DNA of 59,829 nucleotides from Luteitalea sp. (GTDB lineage: Bacteria > Acidobacteriota > Vicinamibacteria > Vicinamibacterales > Vicinamibacteraceae): the NCBI GenBank assembly GCA_009377495.1, contig WHTZ01000019.1, forward strand, positions 31,134 through 90,962. Direction: 5' to 3'. A program made the position numbers and the translations under genes. Positions within the stretch are counted from its first letter, which is position 1; each line of letters begins with the position of its first letter. Under the pieces are notes generated by a model that was given only the letters and a program-made list of their open reading frames with translations, was not told the origin of the DNA and ran no database searches. Shown here one piece after another: positions 46,983-55,349 of the stretch.

Positions 46983-47494
46983 TTCTCTATCTCGATACCA
47001 GTGCGCTCGTGAAGCTCTACATCGAGGAAGCCGGATCGCTCGACACCGTCGACATCGTCGATCGAGCCGAGCTCGTTGGTACCTCCCTGTTTGCCCGTCC
47101 CGAGACCGCAGCGGCATGCGCACGTGCGCTGAAGCTCGGTCTCATCGCAGAAGCCGATGATCTACGTGATCAGCTCAGTATCGACTGGCCGTCCTACGTG
47201 CGGATTGCTATCGGGGAGCCCATCATTACGCGTGCCGAATCACTCGCCTGGAGCCAGCACCTGCGCGCGGCGGATGCGCTCCACCTGGCGTCGGCGCTGA
47301 CGTGGAGTGAGCAATTGGGTTTGTCGGTGACCTTGGCCACCTTCGATGGCGCGCTGTGGAAAGCCTCGCACCGCGCCGGGCTCGAGGTGTGGCCCCATCA
47401 TGAAGCGTCGCTTCCAACCAGGGACCGCATCAAAAGTCGACGAAATCGACGGCCAACTCGCGGATCGACCAAACGTCCTCATCGAGGGGCATGA
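46979..47494 (+). CDS. PIN-domain (VapC-type) toxin
   Basis: A 171-aa PIN nuclease that probably cleaves RNA. It has ILYLDTSALVKLYIEEAGS (first Asp, and Glu near 17), ARPETAAACARAL, LRAADALHLASALTWSEQ (third and fourth acidic residues) and VTLATFDGALWKASHRAGL. The last 30 residues are basic and beyond the usual PIN end. GTG 46979 is coupled to the antitoxin stop. Confidence 0.92.
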   Translation: MILYLDTSALVKLYIEEAGSLDTVDIVDRAELVGTSLFARPETAAACARALKLGLIAEADDLRDQLSIDWPSYVRIAIGEPIITRAESLAWSQHLRAADALHLASALTWSEQLGLSVTLATFDGALWKASHRAGLEVWPHHEASLPTRDRIKSRRNRRPTRGSTKRPHRGA

Positions 47495-47589
47495 GCTCGC
47501 AGGCGAATTCGCCGCATGGACCAGGTCGCGCAGGAGTTTGGTAAGGCCAACCCCAATGCGCCGGCAGCACTCAGATTTCGAGGAGAACC

Positions 47590-48861
47590 ATGGCTCAGTG
47601 GATCTTGGCAGCCTTGTTAATGGCCTCGTCGAGTGTGTCTGCGCAGACGAGCGACGAGCCGCCTACGTCCTGGATCGATCCCGATACGGGTCACCGCGTC
47701 GTGCGGCTCACGCGCGAGCCGGGCAGCGCCAGCCTGTACTTCAATCAAAACGGGTACACCGCCGATGGCAAACACCTCGTCTACACGACGCCAAACGGCA
47801 TTTCGGTGCTCAATCTGGAGACTCACCAAGCCCGGGAGGTTGTGCAAGGGCGCGCACGATTGATCGACGCTGGCCGGAAGACGCCACGGATCTACTACAC
47901 ACGCGGCGATGCGGTGTTCTCGACCGACGTGGATACCGGCGAAACGCACAGAATCGCTGCTCTACCACCTCGGGGCTCCATTGCCACGGTCAACGCCGAT
48001 GAAACGCTGCTCGCTGGCACCTATATCGAGGGCAAGGGGCAGGATTACAACAACAGACGTCCACGCCCGAGCCGCTCCGGCGAGCAGGCTCCGGCCGCTC
48101 AGCAGTCACACTCGCTCGACCAGCCGCGCAACAAAGGGCAGATGATGGAGGAGCGGTGGGCTGCCCGCCTGCCGATGGGCCTCTTCACCGTGAACATCGA
48201 GACCGGCGACATCAACACGATCCACCGCAGCAACGATTGGCTCAATCATCTCCTGTTTTCTCCCACCGATCCCACACTGCTCATGTTTTGCCACGAAGGC
48301 CCCTGGCACAAGGTGGATCGAATCTGGACGATCCGCACCGACGGAACCCAGATCACGAAGGTCCATACACGTACGATGGCCATGGAAATCTTCGGGCACG
48401 AGTTTTGGGGTGCCGACGGCAAGACCATCTGGTACGATCTACAGACACCGCGAGGCGAGGATTTCTGGCTGGCGGCTTACAACGTCGACACGGGTGAGCG
48501 AACCTGGTATCACCTTCAGCGCGACGAATGGTCGATTCACTTCAACGTGTCGCGTGACGGGACGCTCATCTGCGGCGACGGTGGCGACCCAGGGCAGGTC
48601 GCGCGCGCGCGAGACGGCCAATGGATCTACCTGTTTCGTCCCGAGCTCATCGACAATCGTGGCGTGCAGGACAAAGACTTCGTCCAACCAGGCGTGCTCC
48701 GTGCCGAGCGCCTGGTCAACATGTCGCGGCACGAGTACCGGTTGGAGCCCAACGTCAGCTTCACGCCCGATCAGAAGTGGGTCGTGTTCCGCTCGAACAT
48801 GTTCGGCGAGACGTACGTCTTCGCCGTGGAGGTTGCCAAGGCCGCCGACTCGTTAGAATGA
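47590..48861 (+). CDS. Exported oligogalacturonate lyase-like protein (PL22 family)
   Basis: A 423-aa seven-bladed propeller of the oligogalacturonide lyase family, which splits unsaturated or short pectin fragments by beta-elimination. Signal peptide 1-18 (ILAALLMASSSVSA). Conserved parts are SWIDPDTGHRVVRLTREPGS, LYFNQNGYTADGKHLVY, LLMFCHEGPWHKVDRIWTIR with the family His region, FGHEFWGADGKTIWYDLQTP, and ICGDGGD. Canonical Ogl is cytosolic; the export signal suggests periplasmic action or another uronide substrate. It lies inside the segment bounded by the inverted 110-bp repeats. Confidence 0.85.
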   Translation: MAQWILAALLMASSSVSAQTSDEPPTSWIDPDTGHRVVRLTREPGSASLYFNQNGYTADGKHLVYTTPNGISVLNLETHQAREVVQGRARLIDAGRKTPRIYYTRGDAVFSTDVDTGETHRIAALPPRGSIATVNADETLLAGTYIEGKGQDYNNRRPRPSRSGEQAPAAQQSHSLDQPRNKGQMMEERWAARLPMGLFTVNIETGDINTIHRSNDWLNHLLFSPTDPTLLMFCHEGPWHKVDRIWTIRTDGTQITKVHTRTMAMEIFGHEFWGADGKTIWYDLQTPRGEDFWLAAYNVDTGERTWYHLQRDEWSIHFNVSRDGTLICGDGGDPGQVARARDGQWIYLFRPELIDNRGVQDKDFVQPGVLRAERLVNMSRHEYRLEPNVSFTPDQKWVVFRSNMFGETYVFAVEVAKAADSLE

Positions 48862-48878
48862 GGTGTGAGGTTGTGTCC

Positions 48879-49235
48879 ATGATGGATGTCATTCTGAAAC
48901 GATTCGAGTCACCGGACGAGATTCGGAACATGGCCAAGGGCAAGTTCGAGATCGTTCGGCTCGGTCACCTCACCATCGGCCGCGCAACGTATGAGCCCGG
49001 CTGGAAATGGTCCGTCGACGTTGGCCCGGGCGTCGGCGCCACACGCTGCACGGTCGAGCACATCGGGTTGGTGCTGTCCGGCACGGCCACGGCAGCGTTC
49101 GACGACGGACGCGTTGTCGAGCTGAAGGCGGGAGAGCTCTTTCACATCCCGCCGACGCCGCACGATAGCTGGGTGGTCGGGGAGGAGCGCTACGTGTCGC
49201 TGCACTTTCTGGGGGCAGAGCACTACGCGACGTGA
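48879..49235 (+). CDS. Cupin-domain protein
   Basis: A 118-aa single-cupin protein: FEIVRLGHLTIGRATYEPGW, VEHIGLVLSGTATAAFDDGR (motif 1 with His), AGELFHIPPTPHDSWVVGEE (motif 2 with Pro/His). ATG 48879 follows GAGG; ATG 48858 in frame overlaps the lyase stop. The position right after a pectin-fragment lyase recalls KdgF-like cupins of uronate catabolism, but this cupin type is widespread and that role is only a guess. Confidence 0.85.
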   Translation: MMDVILKRFESPDEIRNMAKGKFEIVRLGHLTIGRATYEPGWKWSVDVGPGVGATRCTVEHIGLVLSGTATAAFDDGRVVELKAGELFHIPPTPHDSWVVGEERYVSLHFLGAEHYAT

Positions 49236-49255
49236 ATGCGAGGGGATGGAGATCA

Positions 49256-49531
49256 ATGGCCAAGATTACGGTCGCGCGCACGGATGAATCACGCTATCAG
49301 GTGATCGTCGAAGAGGGCGGGAGCCGTACGGAGCACGACGTGACGGTGACGGCGGACGACGTGGATCGCTACGCCCCCGGCGTGACACCAGAGCGGTTGG
49401 TGGAAGTCTCGTTCGAGTTCCTGCTCGAGCGAGAACCGAAAGAATCGATCCTGTCCCAATTCGAGCTGCCCGTCATCGCGCGCTATTTTCCAGAGTACGC
49501 GCGAACGATACGCGAGACGCTCGTACCTTGA
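49256..49531 (+). CDS. Small conserved hypothetical protein
   Basis: A 91-aa soluble protein, beta-rich first (AKITVARTDESRYQVIVEEG, EHDVTVTADDVDRYAP), then helical (PERLVEVSFEFLLEREPKES). ATG 49256 follows GGAGATCA. It is close behind the cupin and may be co-transcribed. I do not recognise a function. Confidence 0.65.
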   Translation: MAKITVARTDESRYQVIVEEGGSRTEHDVTVTADDVDRYAPGVTPERLVEVSFEFLLEREPKESILSQFELPVIARYFPEYARTIRETLVP

Positions 49532-49654
49532 CCGCACAGCTCGCGTGATTGACACGCGATCCGGCCGGTGATACAAACATCCCACTACTTAAACGTTTGA
49601 GCTACACTTCCAGCTTCACAGCTCTTTAGGGCTGTCTTTCGGGGTTCGTTCTCC

Positions 49655-51154
49655 ATGTGTCCACGAGTCCACGCGTTTGCACGCCGGTGGGTCGCGGTCG
49701 CCGCGCTGTTCGTTCTGGGCGTCTGGTACGCCGGTGCTGCCGCTCAGAACCCAGTCGAACCGGCCGAACGCCAGGTCGAACGGCAGGCCGAATCCAAAGC
49801 CGGGCCTCGAACGGCGCCGCAGGGCGAGATGGACGATCCGTTTCTCGACACCCTGGAGCGGCGGACGTTCCAATGGTTCTGGGACGTCACGAATCCCGAG
49901 AACGGCCTCGTGCCCGACCGCTGGCCCGACATCAATTTCTCCAGCATTGCCGCCATTGGCTTCGGGCTGACGGCGTACGGCATCGGCGCGGAACGCGGCT
50001 ACATCACGCGCGAGCAGGCCCGCGAGCGCACGCGAACGACGCTTCGCTTCCTGTGGAAGGCGCCGCAGAGCGACGAGCCGCGCGACGTGACTGGTTATCG
50101 CGGCTTCTTCTACCATTTCCTGGACATGGAGACCGGCCGGCGGCACGAGACGACCGAGCTGTCGAGCATCGACACGGCGCTCCTGATGGCGGGTGTCTTG
50201 TTCGCCCAGTCTTACTTCGATCGCGACGAGGACGCAGAGTCGGAGATTCGTGAGCTGGCGGATTCGCTGTACCGGCGCGTCGAGTGGAGCTGGATGCAGC
50301 CTCGGGCCCCGCTGGTTGCCATGGCCTGGCGTCCAGAGAAGGGGATGGGTGAGCACGACTACAACGGTTACCAGGAGGCGATGATTCTGTACGTGCTGGC
50401 GCTTGGATCGCCGACGCACGCCATCTCTCCCGACGCGTGGGCCGCACGCATCCGCGATTACCGCTGGGAGACGTACCAGGGGTACGATCTCGTCAACTAC
50501 CCGCCGCTCTTCATTCATCAGTACTCGCACGTCTGGATTGACTTCCGCGGCATTCATGACGCCTACATGCGAGCGAAGGGGATCGACTATTTCGAGAACT
50601 CGCGCCGTGCGACCTACGCGCACCGCGCGTATGCCGTCGACAACCCCAGCGGCTTTCGCGACTACGGAGAGGATATCTGGGGCCTCACGGCCTGCATTGG
50701 ACCCGCGGGCGCCACGGCGAAGGTCGACGGGACGTCCATCGAGTTCCGGCGCTACTGGGCGCGCGGCGTGAGTCGCGACGACGTTCGAGACGACGGCACG
50801 ATCGCGCCGACCGCCGCGGGCGGCTCCCTCGCCTTCGCGCCCGAGATTGCCCTTCCCGCCCTGAAGGCGATGGCGTCCCGGTATGGAAATCGACTGTTCA
50901 GACGCTATGGCTTCATTGATGCGTTCAATCCGACGTTCGCGCGTGCCGGCATCGAGGCGGCCACCGGGTCGGTCCATCCAGAGGGCTGGTTCGCAGACGA
51001 CTACCTGGGCATCGACCAGGGGCCGATTGTGACGATGGCCGAGAACGCTCGAAGCGAGCTGGTGTGGGACGTGATGAAGAAGAACCAGTACATCGTCCAG
51101 GGCCTGTGCCGCGCTCGTTTCACCGGAGGCTGGCTAGAAGGCAAGTGCCGGTAA
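49655..51154 (+). CDS. Exported GH144/glucoamylase-like protein
   Basis: A 499-aa (alpha/alpha)6-barrel protein of the PF10091 glucoamylase-like family, which includes beta-1,2-glucanases (GH144). A signal peptide ends near residue 31. The family pattern is RRTFQWFWDVTNPENGLVPD, RWPDINFSSIAAIGFGLTAY, GYRGFFYHFLDMETGRR, ELSSIDTALLMAGVLFAQ, WRPEKGMGEHDYNGYQEAMI, QYSHVWIDFRGIHDAYMR and YGEDIWGLTACIGP. It probably hydrolyses a beta-glucan in the periplasm. A 110-bp repeat follows. Confidence 0.88.
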   Translation: MCPRVHAFARRWVAVAALFVLGVWYAGAAAQNPVEPAERQVERQAESKAGPRTAPQGEMDDPFLDTLERRTFQWFWDVTNPENGLVPDRWPDINFSSIAAIGFGLTAYGIGAERGYITREQARERTRTTLRFLWKAPQSDEPRDVTGYRGFFYHFLDMETGRRHETTELSSIDTALLMAGVLFAQSYFDRDEDAESEIRELADSLYRRVEWSWMQPRAPLVAMAWRPEKGMGEHDYNGYQEAMILYVLALGSPTHAISPDAWAARIRDYRWETYQGYDLVNYPPLFIHQYSHVWIDFRGIHDAYMRAKGIDYFENSRRATYAHRAYAVDNPSGFRDYGEDIWGLTACIGPAGATAKVDGTSIEFRRYWARGVSRDDVRDDGTIAPTAAGGSLAFAPEIALPALKAMASRYGNRLFRRYGFIDAFNPTFARAGIEAATGSVHPEGWFADDYLGIDQGPIVTMAENARSELVWDVMKKNQYIVQGLCRARFTGGWLEGKCR

Positions 51155-51244
51155 GGTGTGTCAGGCGCGATGTGAACACACTGCTGCGTGGTAGAGTCAT
51201 TGCGATGGCCGTCCCCGCGCGGCAACGATATACCTTCAACGATG

Positions 51245-51353
51245 GAGAAAAGGGGACAGGCCCCTTTTTCGTCGGCGTTGGTTCTCGAAAAAGGGGCCTG
51301 TCCCCTTTTTCCGACCCTCCAGATCTCGTGACCCCCATTTCCGTTAAGCACCC
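51245..51353 (-). repeat. 110-bp repeat with 25-bp inverted arms, copy 2 (inverted)
   Basis: The reverse complement reads the same as copy 1 from GGGTGCTTAACG to the terminal CTC, with only a few differences (one T fewer in the last run, GGTCACGAG versus GGGCGCGAG). Copies 1 and 2 face each other across 4.7 kb. The remaining sequence of this gap (51354-51598) shows no other recognisable feature. Confidence 0.9.
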
Positions 51354-51598
51354 GCTCTGGGCCGTCGGCTGGACTGGACGAGCTCGTCGTGCCATAATGC
51401 ATCCAGATCGCACAGCCCCGATCTCGTGTTGATTCCCGCCTTTTCGCTGAATCCGCACTTCTTTGGGCTAGATTCAAATATCGCTTGAGCTTACAGATCC
51501 ATCGTTTTCACCGCGGCGGTCGCCGCCGCACGGCTCGTTCTTCGTCACAATCCACCAGCTCTCAGCGGGCGCATCTCGAGGCGCCGGCCCCGGCCTTG

Positions 51599-52759
51599 AT
51601 GCTGGAAACGACACCGGGCGAACCGCTGGCGTTCGACACCCTGGGGCTCGATCCGACGCTGTTGCTCGGTGTCGCGGATCGCGGGTTCTCACAGACCACA
51701 CCGATCCAGACCGCCGTCCTCCCGATTATTCGGGAGGGGCGCGACCTCGTCGCCTGCGCTGAAACAGGAACCGGGAAGACCGCCGCGTTCGTCCTGCCCA
51801 TTCTGGACCGCTTGCTGCGGCACGCGACCGCAGAGGCAGATGGCGCGCCGCCGGTATCGCCGCCGACCCTCCTTCCCGCCACCAAAGTACTCGTGCTGAC
51901 GCCCACGCGCGAGCTCGCCGCGCAGGTGGACGACGACGTGCAGGGGTTCGCGTATCACGCGGGCATCAGCAGCATGGCCGTGTACGGCGGCGTTCCCATG
52001 GACCCTCAAACGCGCGCCCTCGCGGCTGGCGTGCCCGTGGTCGTGGCGACACCCGGCCGGCTGACCGACCACATGCGCTCGGGCAGCGCGTCGTTTTCTG
52101 GTCTCGAGGTGCTCGTGCTCGACGAAGCCGATCGGATGCTCGACATGGGCTTCTGGCCCGACGTCCGCCGCATCGTCGACGCGCTGCCGCGCGCCCGGCA
52201 GACGCTGCTCTTCTCGGCGACCATGCCGGACGAGGTCATGCGCTTCGCCACCGCGATTATGCGTGATCCCGCCTTCGTGCAAATCGGTCGGCCCAATGCG
52301 GCGGCCCGGACGATCACCCACACCGTCGAGCACGTCCCGGCGGGTCAGAAGACCGATTGGCTCGTGCGTTTTCTGCGGGAGGAGGATGGTGCCATCCTCG
52401 TCTTCGTACGCACGAAGCGCGGTGCGGAACAACTGGCGCGGGTGTTGGCCGGTCGGAGGATCCGGGCAACCGCGCTGCACGCCGATCGATCACAGCGCGA
52501 GCGCATGGCGGCGGTCGAGGGCTTCCGTTCCGGCCAGTTCCGGGTGCTCGTGGCGACCGACATCGCCGCGCGCGGTCTCGACATCGATGGCATCACGCAC
52601 GTTGTGAACTACGACGTGCCGCACTCTTCCAACGCTTACGTGCATCGCGTCGGCCGGACGGGCCGCGCGCTCAGCACCGGTACCGCGCTGACGCTCGTCT
52701 CGCCCGGTGAGGAGCACGCACTCCGAGCCGTCACGGAACGCATTCGCCTCGCCGGCTGA
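51599..52759 (+). CDS. DEAD-box RNA helicase (RhlE-like)
   Basis: A 386-aa helicase with all core motifs: Q motif GFSQTTPIQTAVLP, Walker A CAETGTGKTAA, Ia LTPTRELAAQV, Ib ATPGRL, II VLDEADRMLDMGF, III LLFSATMP, IV ILVFVRTKRGAEQL, V VATDIAARGLDIDG, VI HRVGRTGRA. There is almost no C-terminal extension, which suits RhlE-type cold or ribosome-assembly helicases. ATG 51599 precedes the first conserved residues; a TTG at 51485 would add 38 low-complexity residues. Confidence 0.95.
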   Translation: MLETTPGEPLAFDTLGLDPTLLLGVADRGFSQTTPIQTAVLPIIREGRDLVACAETGTGKTAAFVLPILDRLLRHATAEADGAPPVSPPTLLPATKVLVLTPTRELAAQVDDDVQGFAYHAGISSMAVYGGVPMDPQTRALAAGVPVVVATPGRLTDHMRSGSASFSGLEVLVLDEADRMLDMGFWPDVRRIVDALPRARQTLLFSATMPDEVMRFATAIMRDPAFVQIGRPNAAARTITHTVEHVPAGQKTDWLVRFLREEDGAILVFVRTKRGAEQLARVLAGRRIRATALHADRSQRERMAAVEGFRSGQFRVLVATDIAARGLDIDGITHVVNYDVPHSSNAYVHRVGRTGRALSTGTALTLVSPGEEHALRAVTERIRLAG

Positions 52760-52814
52760 TCGACGGTCGGTCCCTTGCGCCAACCGGCTCCTGAGACGTA
52801 GCGCGCGGGACTTG

Positions 52815-53573
52815 TCATCGCCAGCCGACGCGTCGCGGCTGCCAATGGTGTGAGCGGTGCGCCGCTAGGTAGTCGGGCCGCGCGAACAGCTTGACCAGGA
52901 TCAGCCCCGCGAGGAACCCGCCCACGTGCGCCCAGAACGCCACGCCCCCACCCTCTCCGCCAATCCGCGTGAAGCCGCCCAGGAACTGGAGCAACGCCCA
53001 ATACAAGAGCATCACCCACGCGGGAAGAGCCAGAGACGTGAGGAAGAAGCCGAGCGGGACCATCGTGAACACGCGCACGCGGGGGTACAGCACCAAGTAC
53101 GCCCCCATGACGCCACTGATCGCGCCCGAGGCGCCGACCATCGGCACGCCGGAATTCGGCTCCGTCACGACCTGCAGGAGCGCGGCGGCGAGCCCGCACA
53201 CGAGATAGAACGCGACGAAACGGGGCCGCGTCATCGCATCTTCGATGTTGTTCCCGAAAAGCCACAGAAACCACATGTTACCGAGTAGATGCATCCAGGA
53301 GCCGTGGAGGAACATCGATGTGATCACGTTGGAGAGCTGCGGTCCCGGATCGGTCAGGCAGACGAGACGCTCGCCCATCGCGAAACCGGTGCCTGGCGCG
53401 AGCGTTCCAGTCAGCTCTCCTGGAATGAGGCCGAGATTGCAGACCGAGCGTGCCAACGAGATCGGCGAACCGGCGCCCTGAATGAGCAACCACATCGCCA
53501 CGTTGATCGCGATGACGATCAGGGTGATAACAGCGGTCCGTTGCGTTTCGTTTTCGTCGTGGTAGGGGAACAC
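52815..53573 (-). CDS. Rhomboid intramembrane serine protease
   Basis: A 252-aa membrane protease with six or seven hydrophobic segments. MFLHGSWMHLLGNMWFLWLF holds the conserved H and Asn region, and the catalytic Ser149 is in VGASGAISGVMGAY. The catalytic His216 is in FWAHVGGFLAGL. GTG 53573 has GGAG upstream and gives MFPYHDENETQRTAVI; the frame is open far upstream but overlaps the previous gene. It starts five bases after that gene's stop, so it is the last gene of the phosphoesterase-barrel-kinase-like operon. Confidence 0.93.
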   Translation of the reverse strand: MFPYHDENETQRTAVITLIVIAINVAMWLLIQGAGSPISLARSVCNLGLIPGELTGTLAPGTGFAMGERLVCLTDPGPQLSNVITSMFLHGSWMHLLGNMWFLWLFGNNIEDAMTRPRFVAFYLVCGLAAALLQVVTEPNSGVPMVGASGAISGVMGAYLVLYPRVRVFTMVPLGFFLTSLALPAWVMLLYWALLQFLGGFTRIGGEGGGVAFWAHVGGFLAGLILVKLFARPDYLAAHRSHHWQPRRVGWR

Positions 53574-53577
53574 AGCC

Positions 53578-55335
53578 TCACTCCGTTCGACTGGCGCACG
53601 TAGGGCGGGGCTTTCCTGGCCTGAGTGGAATCGAAGGCAGCCCGGCCGACCGATGGCTCTTTTCCACCCAAAGACGATCAAGCCCGACGAGCTTCCATTC
53701 TGTGCCGCTGCGCCGGAAGTAGGCCAGCAGAGGCTCTTCCCATTCGGCGCGGGGGGCACCGACTGCGCTGATGGCCACGCGGACGAACGCGCCAGACGCG
53801 CGCGGTAGATCGGCCGGCGCACGGAGGCGCGGACCGGAACCGCGGGTGCGCGCAATGGGACGCGTTTCGCCGGTTGTGTTGTCGAACGCTGCCCAGTCGG
53901 CCCGATAGCCTTTCGGCTCGGCGGCCACACGAGCCTCGACCGCCGCGTTTTCAAACGTCAGCCCGTCGTCATCCAGTGTTGGGTTCACGACGGGGTTGAT
54001 CGCCGGGAGGTAGCGCCGCACGATCGCATCGCGGCGCTGGATCAGAATTCGGCTGAGCGCCGCCTCGGCGTCCGGGTCGCCAAACTGTCCCGTGGCGACC
54101 GCCGCGCCAATCATCTGATCGGTGATCGCCGCGACCCTACGCGCGGCCCAGAACTTGTCATCGAGCCTGGCGCGGAGGAACGCCGGGTTCGGGATGCGGG
54201 GCTTCCAGAGCTCCGGATCCCAGTTCGGGTCGTCGGGGATGCGCCCGACGGACCGCGCTTCGTACACACGGGTCGTGCGCCACGGGTGCCGATAGAAACC
54301 GAAGCCGAGCACGCCCTTGCCGATCTCTTTCGGCTCGACGAGGTATTCGTGTCCCTCCCAGTACTCGCGAGGAAAGACCGCGGCGCTGCCCAGCGTGGAG
54401 CCGAAGTCCAAGAAGTGGTGCCGCACGTACGCGCGTCCCTCCTCGCTGACGACCGTGTCGAGTGTGTTGATGCTCTTGGCGTCAACGTGGTTGAGCCACG
54501 CGGCGAACGTGCCGTACCCGCGCAGCTCGCGACGATGCTCGTGTGGGAACACGTCGTTGGGATCGTCAGGCCGTGTCCCATAGAAGCGAAAGCCTCCAAG
54601 CGGTCGACCCGGGAGCGCCTTGCTGGCGCTCACCCGGTAGCCGCCATCAGAGGAACGATCGGCTTGCTCGAGCAGCCATTCGATGTCGCGGTGCTCCATG
54701 GCACGCGTCTCGGCGTCGGGTGGCGTGAACTCGGCGTCAGGATCGATGACGAAATCGTCGATCCGCAGCTTTGCGACGTGGTATTCAGGCACGTGATACC
54801 CGAGCGCCCAGAACAATCGCGCCGCAACGATTTCGGTGCCCGTCGCCATGCCCTGCCAGCCGGGCGGATCGAGCTTGATGAACCAGACCACACCGCGCGT
54901 GTCGCGGACCGTGAAGCCGGGCGTGATGCCGTCGCTCTTGGCCGACACCACGGTCCAGCGACCGGACGCCGGCCCCTCCCCGTCACTGCCAGCGCGCGCG
55001 ACCTCTTCGGGCGTGAGCCGGCGAGCTCCCGCTCGATTCGTGAACCACGCGCCGTCGGGCACCTCGTCGACGGTGTTGACGTTCATCGCGCGCCTGTCGA
55101 AGTCGGGATCGCCCGGCTTGCCGAGCAGATTCTCCACCATGTCCCAGGAGAGGCTCACTTCGCCCGGTTGCACACCCGAGCCGTCCTGTGTGCTCGCCTC
55201 TTCCCATAGCGGGTCATCGTCGTAGAAGCGAGGCGCGTCCGCCGGTCGTGTCGCGGATAGTGCTACGCTGCAGGGAATCGCGACGGCTAAAGCCGCGAAG
55301 GGCTGCATCAACCGCCGGCCGATTCTGTTACACAT
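53578..55335 (-). CDS. Exported protein with kinase-like motifs, family unknown
   Basis: A 585-aa protein with a signal peptide (MQPFAALAVAIPCSVALSAT). The middle reads like a protein- or lipid-kinase core. GVVWFIKLDPPGWQ has Lys154 on a strand. GTEIVAARLFWAL has Glu168 on the next helix. LNHVDAKSINTLD gives Asp285-x-Lys-x-x-x-Asn290 (HRDxKxxN-like). HHFLDFGSTLG gives Asp310-Phe-Gly. A Gly-loop is not clear. The N-terminal 140 and C-terminal 250 residues are unassigned. It sits in a four-gene operon between an Omp85-like barrel and a rhomboid. The kinase reading is inference from motif order; CotH- or HipA-like folds are alternatives. Confidence 0.7.
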   Translation of the reverse strand: MCNRIGRRLMQPFAALAVAIPCSVALSATRPADAPRFYDDDPLWEEASTQDGSGVQPGEVSLSWDMVENLLGKPGDPDFDRRAMNVNTVDEVPDGAWFTNRAGARRLTPEEVARAGSDGEGPASGRWTVVSAKSDGITPGFTVRDTRGVVWFIKLDPPGWQGMATGTEIVAARLFWALGYHVPEYHVAKLRIDDFVIDPDAEFTPPDAETRAMEHRDIEWLLEQADRSSDGGYRVSASKALPGRPLGGFRFYGTRPDDPNDVFPHEHRRELRGYGTFAAWLNHVDAKSINTLDTVVSEEGRAYVRHHFLDFGSTLGSAAVFPREYWEGHEYLVEPKEIGKGVLGFGFYRHPWRTTRVYEARSVGRIPDDPNWDPELWKPRIPNPAFLRARLDDKFWAARRVAAITDQMIGAAVATGQFGDPDAEAALSRILIQRRDAIVRRYLPAINPVVNPTLDDDGLTFENAAVEARVAAEPKGYRADWAAFDNTTGETRPIARTRGSGPRLRAPADLPRASGAFVRVAISAVGAPRAEWEEPLLAYFRRSGTEWKLVGLDRLWVEKSHRSAGLPSIPLRPGKPRPTCASRTE

Positions 55336-55349
55336 ACCTGTCTCCCACT

